Made by a program: the position numbers and the translations under genes. 64,000 bases of DNA from DASRZM01 sp035686365. Lineage in GTDB: Bacteria; Pseudomonadota; Gammaproteobacteria; Xanthomonadales; Xanthomonadaceae. The notes beneath the pieces were generated by a model. It had not been told where the DNA came from, made no database searches, and saw only the letters and a program-made list of their open reading frames with translations. Below, one piece after another: positions 1 through 8,312 of the stretch (positions are counted from its first letter, which is position 1; every line of letters begins with the position of its first letter). The DNA is taken from contig DASRZM010000087.1 of the NCBI GenBank assembly GCA_035686365.1, positions 1 through 64,000 on the forward strand, read 5' to 3'.

Positions 1-713
1 TGGTGCGCGAGACCGGAATCGATCCGGCCCTGCATCCCGGAGCGCGCTGGTTCGTGGACGCCTGGTACGTGGTGCGCGACGACCAGGACATCTTCAACAC
101 GATGGGCTGGCGCGAGGCCGTGCCGGTCTGGGGCGCGGGCCTGAGCCCGCCGCGCTGGGTCCTGCAGCTGCCCTCGGCGTTCACCGCCGGCACTGTGCTC
201 GATGCCTGGCTGGCCGCTGCGCCGCTGTCGGAGTGGACCGGCCGGACACTGATCGACAGCGCCGAGGGCCGGGCGTTGGTGGCCGTACGCGCGCGCGACG
301 AGGGCAGCCAGTACCGTTACGACTACGCGGTGATGAATCTCGACCTGACGCGCCCGGTCACCCAGGGCAGCGAACCGGACCTGGTAGTGGAACGCAACCT
401 GGGGCTGGACGCCTTCGCTGTGACCGGCGCCGGAAGTGCAAGCATGTCCGAGGCAGGCTTCGAGGACGGCGATACCGACCCCGGCAACGACTGGATCGCC
501 GCCACCGACGCACTGGGCACCACCTGGACTGCACCGCAGCCATCGGCCGAGCTGGCCTGGGGACAGCTGATGGGTTTTTCGCTGACCAGTGCCCACCCGC
601 CAGGGGATGGCGGGCTGGCACTGAGGTTCGCCGAGGCGGGTTCGCCGGCAACGCTGACCGCGGCCGGCCTTGCGCCGGACGCCGCGAAGATCTTCAGCAG
701 CCGATTCGAGTGA
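1..713 (+). CDS. C-terminal part of an unrecognised, probably secreted protein (5' truncated)
   Basis: The reading frame is open from the left edge, so the true start lies outside the window; the GTG at position 3 is probably internal. About 236 residues are visible. They are acidic, rich in Trp/Asp/Gly, have no membrane segment and match no family I recognise. The protein ends in IFSSRFE, resembling the aromatic-acidic tails (IFxxGFE-like) that I recall on many secreted proteins of Xanthomonadales, so export is a possibility. That is inference from the tail alone. It converges on infA, with only 12 bases between the two stop codons. In E. coli clpA flanks infA; here this gene takes that place. 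Product unknown. Confidence 0.6.
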   Translation, partial: VRETGIDPALHPGARWFVDAWYVVRDDQDIFNTMGWREAVPVWGAGLSPPRWVLQLPSAFTAGTVLDAWLAAAPLSEWTGRTLIDSAEGRALVAVRARDEGSQYRYDYAVMNLDLTRPVTQGSEPDLVVERNLGLDAFAVTGAGSASMSEAGFEDGDTDPGNDWIAATDALGTTWTAPQPSAELAWGQLMGFSLTSAHPPGDGGLALRFAEAGSPATLTAAGLAPDAAKIFSSRFE

Positions 714-725
714 GGCCCGGCGGCC

Positions 726-944
726 TCACTTCATGCGGTAGGTGATGCGACCCTTGGTCAGGTCGTAGGGCGTCATCTCGACCTTGACGCGGTCGCCGGT
801 GAGGATGCGGATGTAGTTCTTGCGCATGCGCCCGGAGATGTGGGCGGTGACCACGTGCCCGTTCTCGAGCTTCACGCGGAACATCGTGTTGGGCAGGGTC
901 TCGGCGACCACGCCCTCCATCTCGATTGAATCGTCTTTTGACAT
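726..944 (-). CDS. infA: Translation initiation factor IF-1
   Basis: The product is 72 residues, the usual IF-1 length, and is a single S1/OB-fold domain. It binds the ribosomal A site with IF-2 and IF-3 during initiation. Seen in the sequence: start MSKDDSIEMEG, the core NTMFRVKLENGH, HISGRMRKNYIRI and the end TPYDLTKGRITYRMK, all very close to the family. The ATG at 944 is chosen because an in-frame extension to 1133 has no family match. It lies downstream of aat on the same strand, 88 bases away, as in E. coli and many gammaproteobacteria. Confidence 0.97.
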   Translation of the reverse strand: MSKDDSIEMEGVVAETLPNTMFRVKLENGHVVTAHISGRMRKNYIRILTGDRVKVEMTPYDLTKGRITYRMK

Positions 945-1032
945 GCAGTCCTGGATCTGGGTTTGCGGGAAGTCCCGCAATATCGGGGCGCGGCATTCTG
1001 CCACGTTCGGCCGGGCAGTTGAAGGCCGGCGC

Positions 1033-1758
1033 TCACAGCTGTTCAGCGTCGACCTCTCCGAAACGCTCCGGCCAGTCGCCTTCGGCGCCCGGCTGCGAAC
1101 ACAGGCCGGTGATCCGCTCCACGAACCGGGCACGCGGGACCTGCATGCCGCCCATCACGCGCAGGTGCGCCGAATCGACCTGGCCGTCCAGCCAGGGCCA
1201 ACCCCACTGGCGCAGGCGCAGGCACAGTCCCGCCAGTGCCGCCTTGGAACCGCCGGCCGCGGCGCTGAACATCGACTCGCCGAAGAACATGCGGCCGATC
1301 GCCACGCCGTAGAGCCCACCCACCAGCTCACCGGCGCGATCGAGAACCTCGATGGAATGCGCATGTCCCAGTTGGTGCAGATGGGCATAGCCCACGCGCA
1401 TGGCGGGCGTGATCCAGGTACCGCCACCGTCGCGGCGTGGCTCGGCGCAGGCGCTCACGACGGCATCGAAGTCGCGGTCGGCGACGATGCGCCAGCCACT
1501 GCCGCGCAGGGCGCGCCGCGTGCGTCGCGACAGCCGGACGCCATCGGTCGGGACGACCAGGCGCGGGTCGGGCGACCACCAAAGGATCGGCTGGCCCTCC
1601 GAGTACCACGGGAAGATGCCGCGGCGGTAGGCATCGAGCAGCCGCAGCGGATGCAGGTCGCCGCCGACGGCGAGCAGGCCGTCGGGCTCGTCGAGCGCCT
1701 CGGTGACCGGCGGAACTCCCGACAGCGGGTTGTGTCCCAGGCGCGGCAGCCTGATCAC
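1033..1758 (-). CDS. aat: Leucyl/phenylalanyl-tRNA--protein transferase
   Basis: The 241-residue cytosolic enzyme transfers Leu or Phe from charged tRNA to N-terminal Lys/Arg of proteins, marking them for ClpAP through the N-end rule. Seen: GIFPW at residues 47-51, WWSPDPR at 60-66, and the block GGLYGVAIGRMFFGESMF at 147-164, all hallmarks of Aat. The length is normal. Its start overlaps the stop of the DUF482 gene by 4 bases, so the two are probably translated together, with infA following. ClpA/ClpS are not in the window. Confidence 0.96.
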   Translation of the reverse strand: MIRLPRLGHNPLSGVPPVTEALDEPDGLLAVGGDLHPLRLLDAYRRGIFPWYSEGQPILWWSPDPRLVVPTDGVRLSRRTRRALRGSGWRIVADRDFDAVVSACAEPRRDGGGTWITPAMRVGYAHLHQLGHAHSIEVLDRAGELVGGLYGVAIGRMFFGESMFSAAAGGSKAALAGLCLRLRQWGWPWLDGQVDSAHLRVMGGMQVPRARFVERITGLCSQPGAEGDWPERFGEVDAEQL

Positions 1759-2897
1759 GTGGCCTGGGTCCGGTACGGCGAGTGGGCGAGCAGGGTCTCA
1801 CCGTAGCGCTGCGACCAGGCGCGCTCGCCCTGCAGCCAGTCGGCGATCGCGGCACGGAACTGCGGTTCGGCGATGTAGTGATACGAGCATGTCATCGCAG
1901 GCTCGAACCCCCTTTGCAGCTTGTGCTCGCCCTGGGCGCCGGGCTCGATCGCCTGCAGGCCTTCGGCGATCGCGTACTCGATCGCGCGGTAGTAGCACAG
2001 CTCGAAATGCAGGCCGGGCAGATCGACCTCACTGCCCCAGTAGCGACCGTACAGCGTGTGCCTGGAGCGCAGGAACAGCGCGCCGGCGACCAGGCGGTCC
2101 CCGCGACCGGCCAGCGCCAGCAGCATTGCGCGCCCGCAGCTTGCCGCCAGATGGTGGAAGAAAGCGGTGGACAGGACCGGCAGGTTGCCCTTGTCGGCGA
2201 AGGTCCCGGCGTAGAACCCGTGCATGGCGTCGAGTTCGTGCGCAGTGGCCTGGTCGCCGTGGACCAGGCGGATCTCGAGGCCATGTGCTGCCGCGTGACG
2301 CCGTTCCTGACGGATGTTCCTGCGCTTCTTGGAGGTCAGCGCATCGAGAAAATCGGCAAAATCGCGGTAGCCGCGGTTGCGCCAGTGGAATTGCCAGTCC
2401 CGGCGCTGGAGCCAGCCGTCTGCGGCCAGCGCCGCGGCATCGTCGGCATCGACGAAGTTCGCATGCACGCCCGAGACCCCGGTCCGCTGGCACTGGCCGC
2501 GCAGCGCCTCGACGAGCCGTGCGCGGCGGGCGCCGTCGCGATCGGGACCCACCAGCAGGCGCGGACCGGTCACGGGCGAGTAGGGCACCGCGCACAGCAG
2601 TTTGGGGTAGTAGTCCAGCCCGTGCCGGCGGTAGGCCTCGGCCCAGGCGTGGTCGAACACGAACTCGCCGTGCGAGTTGCCCTTCAGGTAGGCCGGAGCC
2701 GCCGCCACCAGCCGCTCGTCCTCGTACAGCGCCAGGTGGTGCGGGCGCCAGCCCCACTGCGGCCGCAGGCAGCCGCAGCGTTCCAGGCCTTCGAGGAAGG
2801 CGTGGGAGACGAACGGGTTGTCGTCCGGGCGCAGCGCGTCCCAGCTCGCGGCCGGGATTTCCGCGATCCGCGGATGGATGCGGACGTGGCGGTCCAC
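1755..2897 (-). CDS. DUF482/FemAB-like GNAT acyltransferase
   Basis: About 380 residues belonging to the DUF482 (FemAB_like) family, predicted acyl- or aminoacyl-transferases of the GNAT fold whose substrate is unknown. Family landmarks seen are the early NPFVSHAFLEGLE segment, the H-x-W-A-E-AY-x-RHGLDYYPKL stretch, the SKKRRNIRQERR basic segment, and the C-terminal EPGAQGEHKLQRGFEP. I chose the GTG at 2897, which gives VDRHVRIHP as the N terminus and lies 10 bases past the trxB stop; an ATG at 2942 would run into trxB. It sits between trxB and aat, where E. coli has cydCD. A role in the cell envelope is inference from the FemAB relationship. Confidence 0.8.
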   Translation of the reverse strand: MDRHVRIHPRIAEIPAASWDALRPDDNPFVSHAFLEGLERCGCLRPQWGWRPHHLALYEDERLVAAAPAYLKGNSHGEFVFDHAWAEAYRRHGLDYYPKLLCAVPYSPVTGPRLLVGPDRDGARRARLVEALRGQCQRTGVSGVHANFVDADDAAALAADGWLQRRDWQFHWRNRGYRDFADFLDALTSKKRRNIRQERRHAAAHGLEIRLVHGDQATAHELDAMHGFYAGTFADKGNLPVLSTAFFHHLAASCGRAMLLALAGRGDRLVAGALFLRSRHTLYGRYWGSEVDLPGLHFELCYYRAIEYAIAEGLQAIEPGAQGEHKLQRGFEPAMTCSYHYIAEPQFRAAIADWLQGERAWSQRYGETLLAHSPYRTQAT

Positions 2898-2907
2898 GGG
2901 CCCCGCT

Positions 2908-3876
2908 TTACGCGCCTTCCTTGTCCAGGAACTTCTCGGCATCGAGCGCCGCCATGCAGCCTAAGCCGGCCGAGGTCACCGCCTGGCGGTAGACCTGGTC
3001 GGCGACATCGCCCGCCGCGAACACGCCGGCGGTGCTGGTGGCCGTGGCCATGCCGTCCTGGCCGGCGCGGATGGTGATGTACCCGTTGCGCATCTGCAGC
3101 TGGCCGTCGAACAGCCCGGTGTTGGGCGTGTGGCCGATGGCGATGAACACGCCGGTGACCGGAATCTCGCGGCTGTGGCCGCCGGCGGTCGCGCTCACGC
3201 GCAGGCCGGTCACGCCTGTGTCGTCGCCCAGCACCTCCTCGACCACGTGGTTCCAGACCAGTTCGATCTTGCCGGACTGGGCCTTGGCGAACAGTTTGGC
3301 CTGCAGGATCTTTTCCGCGCGCAAGGTGTCGCGGCGGTGCACCAGGGTCACCTTGCGGCAGATGTTGGACAGGTACAGGGCCTCCTCGACCGCGGTGTTG
3401 CCGCCGCCGACCACGGCCACGTCCTGATCGCGGAAGAAGAAGCCGTCGCAGGTCGCGCAGGCGGACACTCCGCGGCCCTTGAATGCCTCCTCGGAGGGCA
3501 GGCCCAGGTACTTGGCGGTGGCGCCAGTGGCGATGATCAGGGCGTCGGCGGTGTAGTGACCGTTGTCGCCCTGCAGCCGGAACGGCCGCTGCGAGAGGTC
3601 GGCCTGGTTGATGTGGTCGAACAGCACCTCGGTGTCGAAGCGCTGCGCGTGCTCGAGCATGCGCTGCATCAGGTTCGGGCCCTGCAGGCCTTCGACGTCG
3701 CCGGGCCAGTTGTCCACGTCGGTGGTGGTCATCAGCTGGCCGCCCTGCTGGATCCCGGTCACCAGTACCGGCTTGAGGTTTGCACGGGCGGCATAGACCG
3801 CGGCGGTGTAGCCGGCGGGGCCGGAACCCAGGATCAGAAGCTGGCAGTGGCGGGGCGTTTGGCTCGATGGGCTCAT
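2908..3876 (-). CDS. trxB: Thioredoxin-disulfide reductase
   Basis: The 322-residue FAD enzyme reduces thioredoxin with NADPH. Seen: FAD-binding GSGPAG at residues 17-22, the redox pair CATC at 140-143, the NADPH motif GGGNTAVEEA at 157-166, GHTPNT, and the second FAD motif FAAGDV near the C terminus. The ATG at 3876 puts LLILGSGPAGYTAA at the usual distance from the start; the upstream start at 3906 adds ten unconserved residues. It is transcribed away from ald across a 226-base divergent gap and is followed closely by the DUF482 gene. Confidence 0.97.
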   Translation of the reverse strand: MSPSSQTPRHCQLLILGSGPAGYTAAVYAARANLKPVLVTGIQQGGQLMTTTDVDNWPGDVEGLQGPNLMQRMLEHAQRFDTEVLFDHINQADLSQRPFRLQGDNGHYTADALIIATGATAKYLGLPSEEAFKGRGVSACATCDGFFFRDQDVAVVGGGNTAVEEALYLSNICRKVTLVHRRDTLRAEKILQAKLFAKAQSGKIELVWNHVVEEVLGDDTGVTGLRVSATAGGHSREIPVTGVFIAIGHTPNTGLFDGQLQMRNGYITIRAGQDGMATATSTAGVFAAGDVADQVYRQAVTSAGLGCMAALDAEKFLDKEGA

Positions 3877-3877
3877 G

Positions 3878-3883
3878 TATAAT
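3878..3883 (+). promoter_or_regulatory. Perfect TATAAT hexamer in the trxB/ald divergent gap
   Basis: A TATAAT sequence reads on the plus strand just behind the trxB start codon. As a -10 element it would serve ald with a long leader of roughly 210 bases. No convincing -35 was found at 16-18 bases, so assignment is weak. The rest of the 3877-4102 gap contains no gene. Confidence 0.3.
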
Positions 3884-4102
3884 TCCGGCCGCGCTCTGCG
3901 GCTCATCGTGGCTGGCGAAAAGCGACGGCTGCGGCACGTCGGCCGCGACTTTCCTGGTGTCGATTGCGGCGTCGCGCGAACACGCGACGCGGTGCAGCAT
4001 GGGGGCAGTGCGCGGTCGAATCAAGCGGTCCACCACACGGCTGCGGTGGGCCGTGGCAACCACGGCCAGGCCCTTGCGCCTGGACTTTCCACGAGGAACA
4101 CC

Positions 4103-5170
4103 ATGCGTATCGGCATCCCCCGCGAAACCAAGACGCTCGAAGGCCGCGTGGCGCTGGTGCCCGCCGCCTGCGCCGATCTGGTGCGTCGCGGCCACGAGGT
4201 CTGGATCGAGGCCTCGGCAGGCATCAAGAGCGGCTTCCCGGACGCGCTCTACGAGGCGGCCGGTGCGCGCATCGCACCCGATGCCGCGGCGCTTTACGAG
4301 AAGGGCCAGCTGATCGTCAAGGTCAAGGAGCCGATCGCCGGCGACCTTGCGCACCTGCGCAGGGACCACCTGCTGTTCTGCTACCTGCACCTGGCCGCCG
4401 AGCCCGAGCTCACCGCCCGCCTGCTGCAGATCGGGCTGACCGGCGTGGCCTTCGAGACCGTGGAACTGGACAACGGCGACCTGCCGCTGCTGGCGCCCAT
4501 GTCGATCATCGCCGGACGCATCGCCGTACAGATCGGCACCCACCTGCTGCACCAGCCTGCCGGTGGCAAGGGCAAGCTGCTCGGCGGCCTGCCCTCGACC
4601 GAGCGCGGCAAGGTCGTCGTGCTGGGCGCCGGCGCGGCCGGCGGCAATTCGGCGGCGCTGGCGGCCTCGGGCGGCGCCAACGTGATCGTGTTCGAGAAGC
4701 GGCAGGACCGGATGGCCCAGATGATGGCGCTGGGCGCCAACGTGACCGCACTGTACCCGTACGAGGAAACCATCGCCCGCGAACTGGCGAGCGCCGATCT
4801 GGTCATCGGCGCGGTGCTGATCACCGGGGCCAAGGCGCCGCACGTCATCCGGCGGCCGATGATCGCGTCCATGGAACCGGGCAGCGTCATCGTCGACATC
4901 TCGGTCGACCAGGGCGGCTGCGTGGAGACCACGCGGCCCACGACCTATGCCGACCCGACCTACGTGGTCGATCGCGTCACCCACTTCGCAGTCACCAACA
5001 TGCCCGGCGCGGTGCCGCAGACTTCCTCGCAGGCGATCTGCGCGGCGATCCTCCCGTTCGTCTCGAAGCTGGCCACGGGCGACTGGCGCGACAGCCAGCC
5101 GCTGCTGCGCGGCATCAACGTAGCCGACGGCCGCATCGTGCATCCGGCCCTGAAGGACATGGCGGTCTGA
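4103..5170 (+). CDS. ald: Alanine dehydrogenase
   Basis: The 355-residue NAD-dependent enzyme interconverts L-alanine and pyruvate plus ammonia. Seen: N terminus MRIGIPRETKTLEGRVAL with the pyruvate-binding Arg15, a catalytic Lys in VKVKEP near residue 75, catalytic His96 in FCYLHLA, the Rossmann motif GAGAAGGNSA at 175-184, and the conserved NMPGAVPQTSSQA near the C terminus. The start is fixed by family alignment and by the ACGAGGAAC ribosome site upstream. It occupies the place between trxB and ftsK where E. coli has lrp. A transhydrogenase alpha subunit is excluded by length and by the Ald-type active site. Confidence 0.95.
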   Translation: MRIGIPRETKTLEGRVALVPAACADLVRRGHEVWIEASAGIKSGFPDALYEAAGARIAPDAAALYEKGQLIVKVKEPIAGDLAHLRRDHLLFCYLHLAAEPELTARLLQIGLTGVAFETVELDNGDLPLLAPMSIIAGRIAVQIGTHLLHQPAGGKGKLLGGLPSTERGKVVVLGAGAAGGNSAALAASGGANVIVFEKRQDRMAQMMALGANVTALYPYEETIARELASADLVIGAVLITGAKAPHVIRRPMIASMEPGSVIVDISVDQGGCVETTRPTTYADPTYVVDRVTHFAVTNMPGAVPQTSSQAICAAILPFVSKLATGDWRDSQPLLRGINVADGRIVHPALKDMAV

Positions 5171-5201
5171 GGGGCTGTCACGCCCAGCGATCTTTTGTGT
5201 C

Positions 5202-5207
5202 TATAAT
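5202..5207 (+). promoter_or_regulatory. Candidate -10 of the ftsK promoter
   Basis: A perfect TATAAT lies 39 bases before the ftsK GTG, in a locally AT-rich gap between ald and ftsK. A -35 is not clear; the best match, CTGTCA at 5175-5180, would need a 21-base spacer. Confidence 0.45.
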
Positions 5208-5245
5208 CAGCCATTAAGCTGACCTTTCTTAGGTAATATCTCACG

Positions 5246-7570
5246 GTGGCGCGCGCGAAATCCGAAGGCACGGCCGGCCGCGCCGGCCGCTGGGCAGGGA
5301 CCCCGCGCCGGCTCTGGCGCGAGAGCCTGCTGCTGCTGCTGGTGCCGGTGGTGCTGTACCTGCTGGCCTGCCTGGCCAGCTTCGACCCGCGTGACCCGGG
5401 CTGGTCGCACGCCGGCACCCTGACCGGACAGGTGCACAATTTCGGCGGGCTGTTCGGCGCCTGGCTGGCCGATTTCAGCCTCTACTTCCTCGGGTACGCA
5501 GCCTACCTGGTGCCGGTGCTGCTGGCCGTGCTGCTGTGGGACGGGCTGGCCAGCACCGGCATGCGCGAGGGCGGCATCGCCCCGGCCTTGCGACTGGTCG
5601 GCTTCGTCGCCGTGATCGTGGCCGCGACCGGAATCGCCCAGGTCTACCTGGCCGCCGACCCGGACCTGCCGACCAGTTCCGGCGGCATCCTGGGCGGCAT
5701 CGTCGGCACCGGGCTGCGCCACACCTTCGGCGAGCTGGGCGCCTCGCTGTTCCTGCTGGCGCTGTTCCTGGTCGCCATCACCCTGGCCACCGGGCTGTCG
5801 TGGTTCCGGCTGATGGACCGGGTCGGCGCCCTGGTGCTGGGCCTGGGCGGCGGCCTGGCACGCGCGCTGCGTTCGAGCCGCGACTGGGGCGCGGCGCGCG
5901 CGGCCAAGGCCGAGCGCGAGGAAGTACGCCGCAGCGACCAGGTCCGGCGCGCCCACCGCGACCCGGTCCGCATCGAACCCCAGCTCAAGCCGATCGAGAA
6001 GAGCGAACGGGCCGCGCGCGAGGCCCAGATCCCACTGTTCAACGTCGACCCTGACGGTTCGCTGCCGCCACTTTCGCTGCTGGACGAGCCGCGCGGGCAC
6101 GCCGCCGGCTACTCGGAGGAAACACTCGAGACCCTGTCGCGGCAGATCGAGCTGAAGCTGCGCGACTTCCGCATCGAGGGCCACGTGGTGGGCGCCTTCC
6201 CCGGCCCGGTGATCACCCGCTTCGAACTGGAGCCGGCGCCGGGCGTGAAGGGCAGCCAGGTCTCGAACCTGGACAAGGACATCGCCCGCGGATTGTCGGT
6301 GACCAGCGTGCGCGTGGTGGACGTGATCCCGGGCAAGTCGGTGATCGGGCTGGAGATCCCCAACAGCTACCGGCAGATGATCCACCTCTCGGAGATCCTG
6401 CGCTCGAAGGAGTACGACAAGTCGGCCTCACCGTTGACGCTGGCGCTGGGCAAGGACATCGGCGGCCGGCCCACGGTGGTGGACCTCACGCGCATGCCGC
6501 ATCTGCTGGTCGCCGGCACCACCGGTTCGGGCAAGTCGGTGGCGCTCAACGCGATGGTCCTGAGCCTGCTCTACAAGGCCACCGCGCGCGACGTCCGCAT
6601 GCTGATGATCGACCCCAAGATGCTGGAGCTGTCGGTCTACGAGGGCATCCCGCACCTGCTGGCGCCGGTGGTCACCGACATGAAGGAGGCCGCCAACGGC
6701 CTGCGCTGGTGCGTGGCCGAGATGGAGCGCCGCTACCGGCTGATGTCGGCGATCGGCGTGCGCAACCTGTCGGGCTTCAACCGCAAGATCACCGAAGCGG
6801 CCGACGCCGGGCAACCGCTGCTCGATCCGCTGTTCACGCCCGATCCGGCGCTGGGCGAGGCGCCGCGCGAGCTCGATACCCTGCCGTACGTGGTCGTCAT
6901 CATCGACGAGTTCGCCGACATGATGATGATCGTCGGCAAGAAGGTCGAGGAACTGATCGCGCGGCTGGCGCAGAAGGCGCGCGCGGCCGGGATCCACCTG
7001 ATCCTGGCCACCCAACGCCCGTCGGTGGACGTGATCACCGGCCTGATCAAGGCCAATATCCCCACCCGCATCGCCTTCCAGGTCTCCAGCAAGATCGATT
7101 CGCGCACGATCCTGGACCAGTCCGGGGCCGAGACCCTGCTGGGCCACGGCGACATGCTGTACCTGCCGCCGGGCACGGCCATGCCCGAGCGCGTGCACGG
7201 CGCCTTCGTCTCCGATGAGGAGGTGCACCGGGTGGTCAGGTACCTGAAGCAGTCCGGCGGCCGGCCCGAGTACCTGGACGGTGTGCTCGAGGACGTGCAG
7301 TCGCTGGGCGAGGGCCAGGTGGTGGGACCGACCGGGCTGCCCGAATCGATCATCCGCGAGGACGACGAGTCCGATCCGCTGTACGACGAGGCCGTGCGCA
7401 TTGTCACCGAGAGCCGGCGGGCGTCGATCTCGGGCGTGCAGCGACGACTCAAGATCGGTTACAACCGCGCCGCGCGGCTGATCGAGGCCATGGAGTCGGC
7501 CGGCATCGTCAGTGCCCCGGAGCACAATGGAGAGCGCACCGTGCTGGCGCCGCCGCCGCCGCGCTCGTGA
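5246..7570 (+). CDS. ftsK: DNA translocase FtsK
   Basis: The 774-residue septal motor moves chromosome ends to dif and couples segregation to division. Four hydrophobic segments occupy about residues 27-46, 72-100, 110-133 and 155-185. A short charged linker follows, then the alpha/beta motor with Walker A GTTGSGKS at 424-431 and Walker B VVIIDEFAD near 550-558. The C-terminal winged-helix gamma domain (DPLYDEAVRIVTESRRASIS onward) recognises KOPS. The linker is short compared with the E. coli protein, which is common outside enterics. The GTG start has only a weak upstream AGG. lolA, rarA and serS follow in the same order as in E. coli. Confidence 0.97.
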   Translation: MARAKSEGTAGRAGRWAGTPRRLWRESLLLLLVPVVLYLLACLASFDPRDPGWSHAGTLTGQVHNFGGLFGAWLADFSLYFLGYAAYLVPVLLAVLLWDGLASTGMREGGIAPALRLVGFVAVIVAATGIAQVYLAADPDLPTSSGGILGGIVGTGLRHTFGELGASLFLLALFLVAITLATGLSWFRLMDRVGALVLGLGGGLARALRSSRDWGAARAAKAEREEVRRSDQVRRAHRDPVRIEPQLKPIEKSERAAREAQIPLFNVDPDGSLPPLSLLDEPRGHAAGYSEETLETLSRQIELKLRDFRIEGHVVGAFPGPVITRFELEPAPGVKGSQVSNLDKDIARGLSVTSVRVVDVIPGKSVIGLEIPNSYRQMIHLSEILRSKEYDKSASPLTLALGKDIGGRPTVVDLTRMPHLLVAGTTGSGKSVALNAMVLSLLYKATARDVRMLMIDPKMLELSVYEGIPHLLAPVVTDMKEAANGLRWCVAEMERRYRLMSAIGVRNLSGFNRKITEAADAGQPLLDPLFTPDPALGEAPRELDTLPYVVVIIDEFADMMMIVGKKVEELIARLAQKARAAGIHLILATQRPSVDVITGLIKANIPTRIAFQVSSKIDSRTILDQSGAETLLGHGDMLYLPPGTAMPERVHGAFVSDEEVHRVVRYLKQSGGRPEYLDGVLEDVQSLGEGQVVGPTGLPESIIREDDESDPLYDEAVRIVTESRRASISGVQRRLKIGYNRAARLIEAMESAGIVSAPEHNGERTVLAPPPPRS

Positions 7571-7655
7571 GCCGGCGGTGAACGCCTGGGCGGCCTTTGA
7601 TGTGCGGTTCAGGCGCCGCGGCCGAGACTGCGACCAGTCCTGCAGGGAAACATCG

Positions 7656-8312
7656 ATGTCCACCCGGAGCATCCTGATCGCCGCACTGCTGGGTTCGACT
7701 GCGCCAGCCACGGCTCTCGCCGCGCTGCCGGCCCCGATGGCCGGCTTCAGCGATGGCCTGCAGCGCGCGCAGGCGCGCTTCGAGCAGCGCGTCTACGACG
7801 AACGCGGCGGGCTGCGCGAGCAGGCCTCCGGCACCGTGGCGCTGTCGGCGCCGCGGCTGTTCCGCTGGGAGTACCGGCAGCCCTACGAGCAGCTGATCGT
7901 GGCCGACGGAGACCATGTCTGGATCTACGATCCGGACCTGGAACAGGTGACGGTGCGCAGGCAGAGCATCGAGGAGCAGCACAGCCCGCTGGCCGCGCTG
8001 ATCGATCCGGGTTTGCTCGAAGAGCAGTTCGAGGTGGCCACGCCGGTCCACGAGGACGGCATCGACTGGGTCGCCCTGCACCCGCGCAGCCAGGACGCAC
8101 AGCTGCAATCGGCGCGCCTGGGTTTCTCCGGCGGCGAGCTGGTCCATATGGTCATGCACGACGCACTGGGCCAGCGCACCGAGATCGCCTTCTCGGGCTG
8201 GCGCCGCAATCCGGTGTTCGAGGCCGGGAGGTTCCGCTTCGTTCCGCCCGAGGGCGTCGACGTGATCGGGGAGACCATCGAGTCGGCCGAGGTTTATCCT
8301 CTGGACGAGTGA
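7656..8312 (+). CDS. lolA: Outer-membrane lipoprotein carrier protein LolA
   Basis: The 218-residue periplasmic chaperone carries lipoproteins from LolCDE to LolB. A signal peptide spans about residues 1-22 (MSTRSILIAALLGSTA onward, cleavage near ALA). LolA-type beta-strand motifs follow, including GTVALSAPRLFRWEYRQPYE, VADGDHVWIYDPDLEQVTVR and the C-terminal FRFVPPEGVDVI. The ATG at 7656 is preceded by CAGGGAAA and gives a proper signal peptide; upstream in-frame starts do not. Its stop overlaps the rarA GTG by 4 bases, so the two are translationally coupled. Confidence 0.95.
   Translation: MSTRSILIAALLGSTAPATALAALPAPMAGFSDGLQRAQARFEQRVYDERGGLREQASGTVALSAPRLFRWEYRQPYEQLIVADGDHVWIYDPDLEQVTVRRQSIEEQHSPLAALIDPGLLEEQFEVATPVHEDGIDWVALHPRSQDAQLQSARLGFSGGELVHMVMHDALGQRTEIAFSGWRRNPVFEAGRFRFVPPEGVDVIGETIESAEVYPLDE

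Noticed and set aside
3877..4102. Possible riboswitch or leader RNA upstream of ald
   Set aside because: No convincing set of paired stems or known aptamer motif was visible; only the TATAAT hexamer is retained as a weak promoter candidate.
2684..5143. An 819-codon minus-strand open frame covering trxB and ald
   Set aside because: It runs in the shadow of trxB and ald, both certain from motifs; the translation is low-complexity His/Arg/Asp-rich, and the frame is open only because of high GC.
6428..7711. Long minus-strand frame opposite ftsK
   Set aside because: Antisense to the FtsK motor domain, no recognisable motif, compositionally a mirror of the coding strand.
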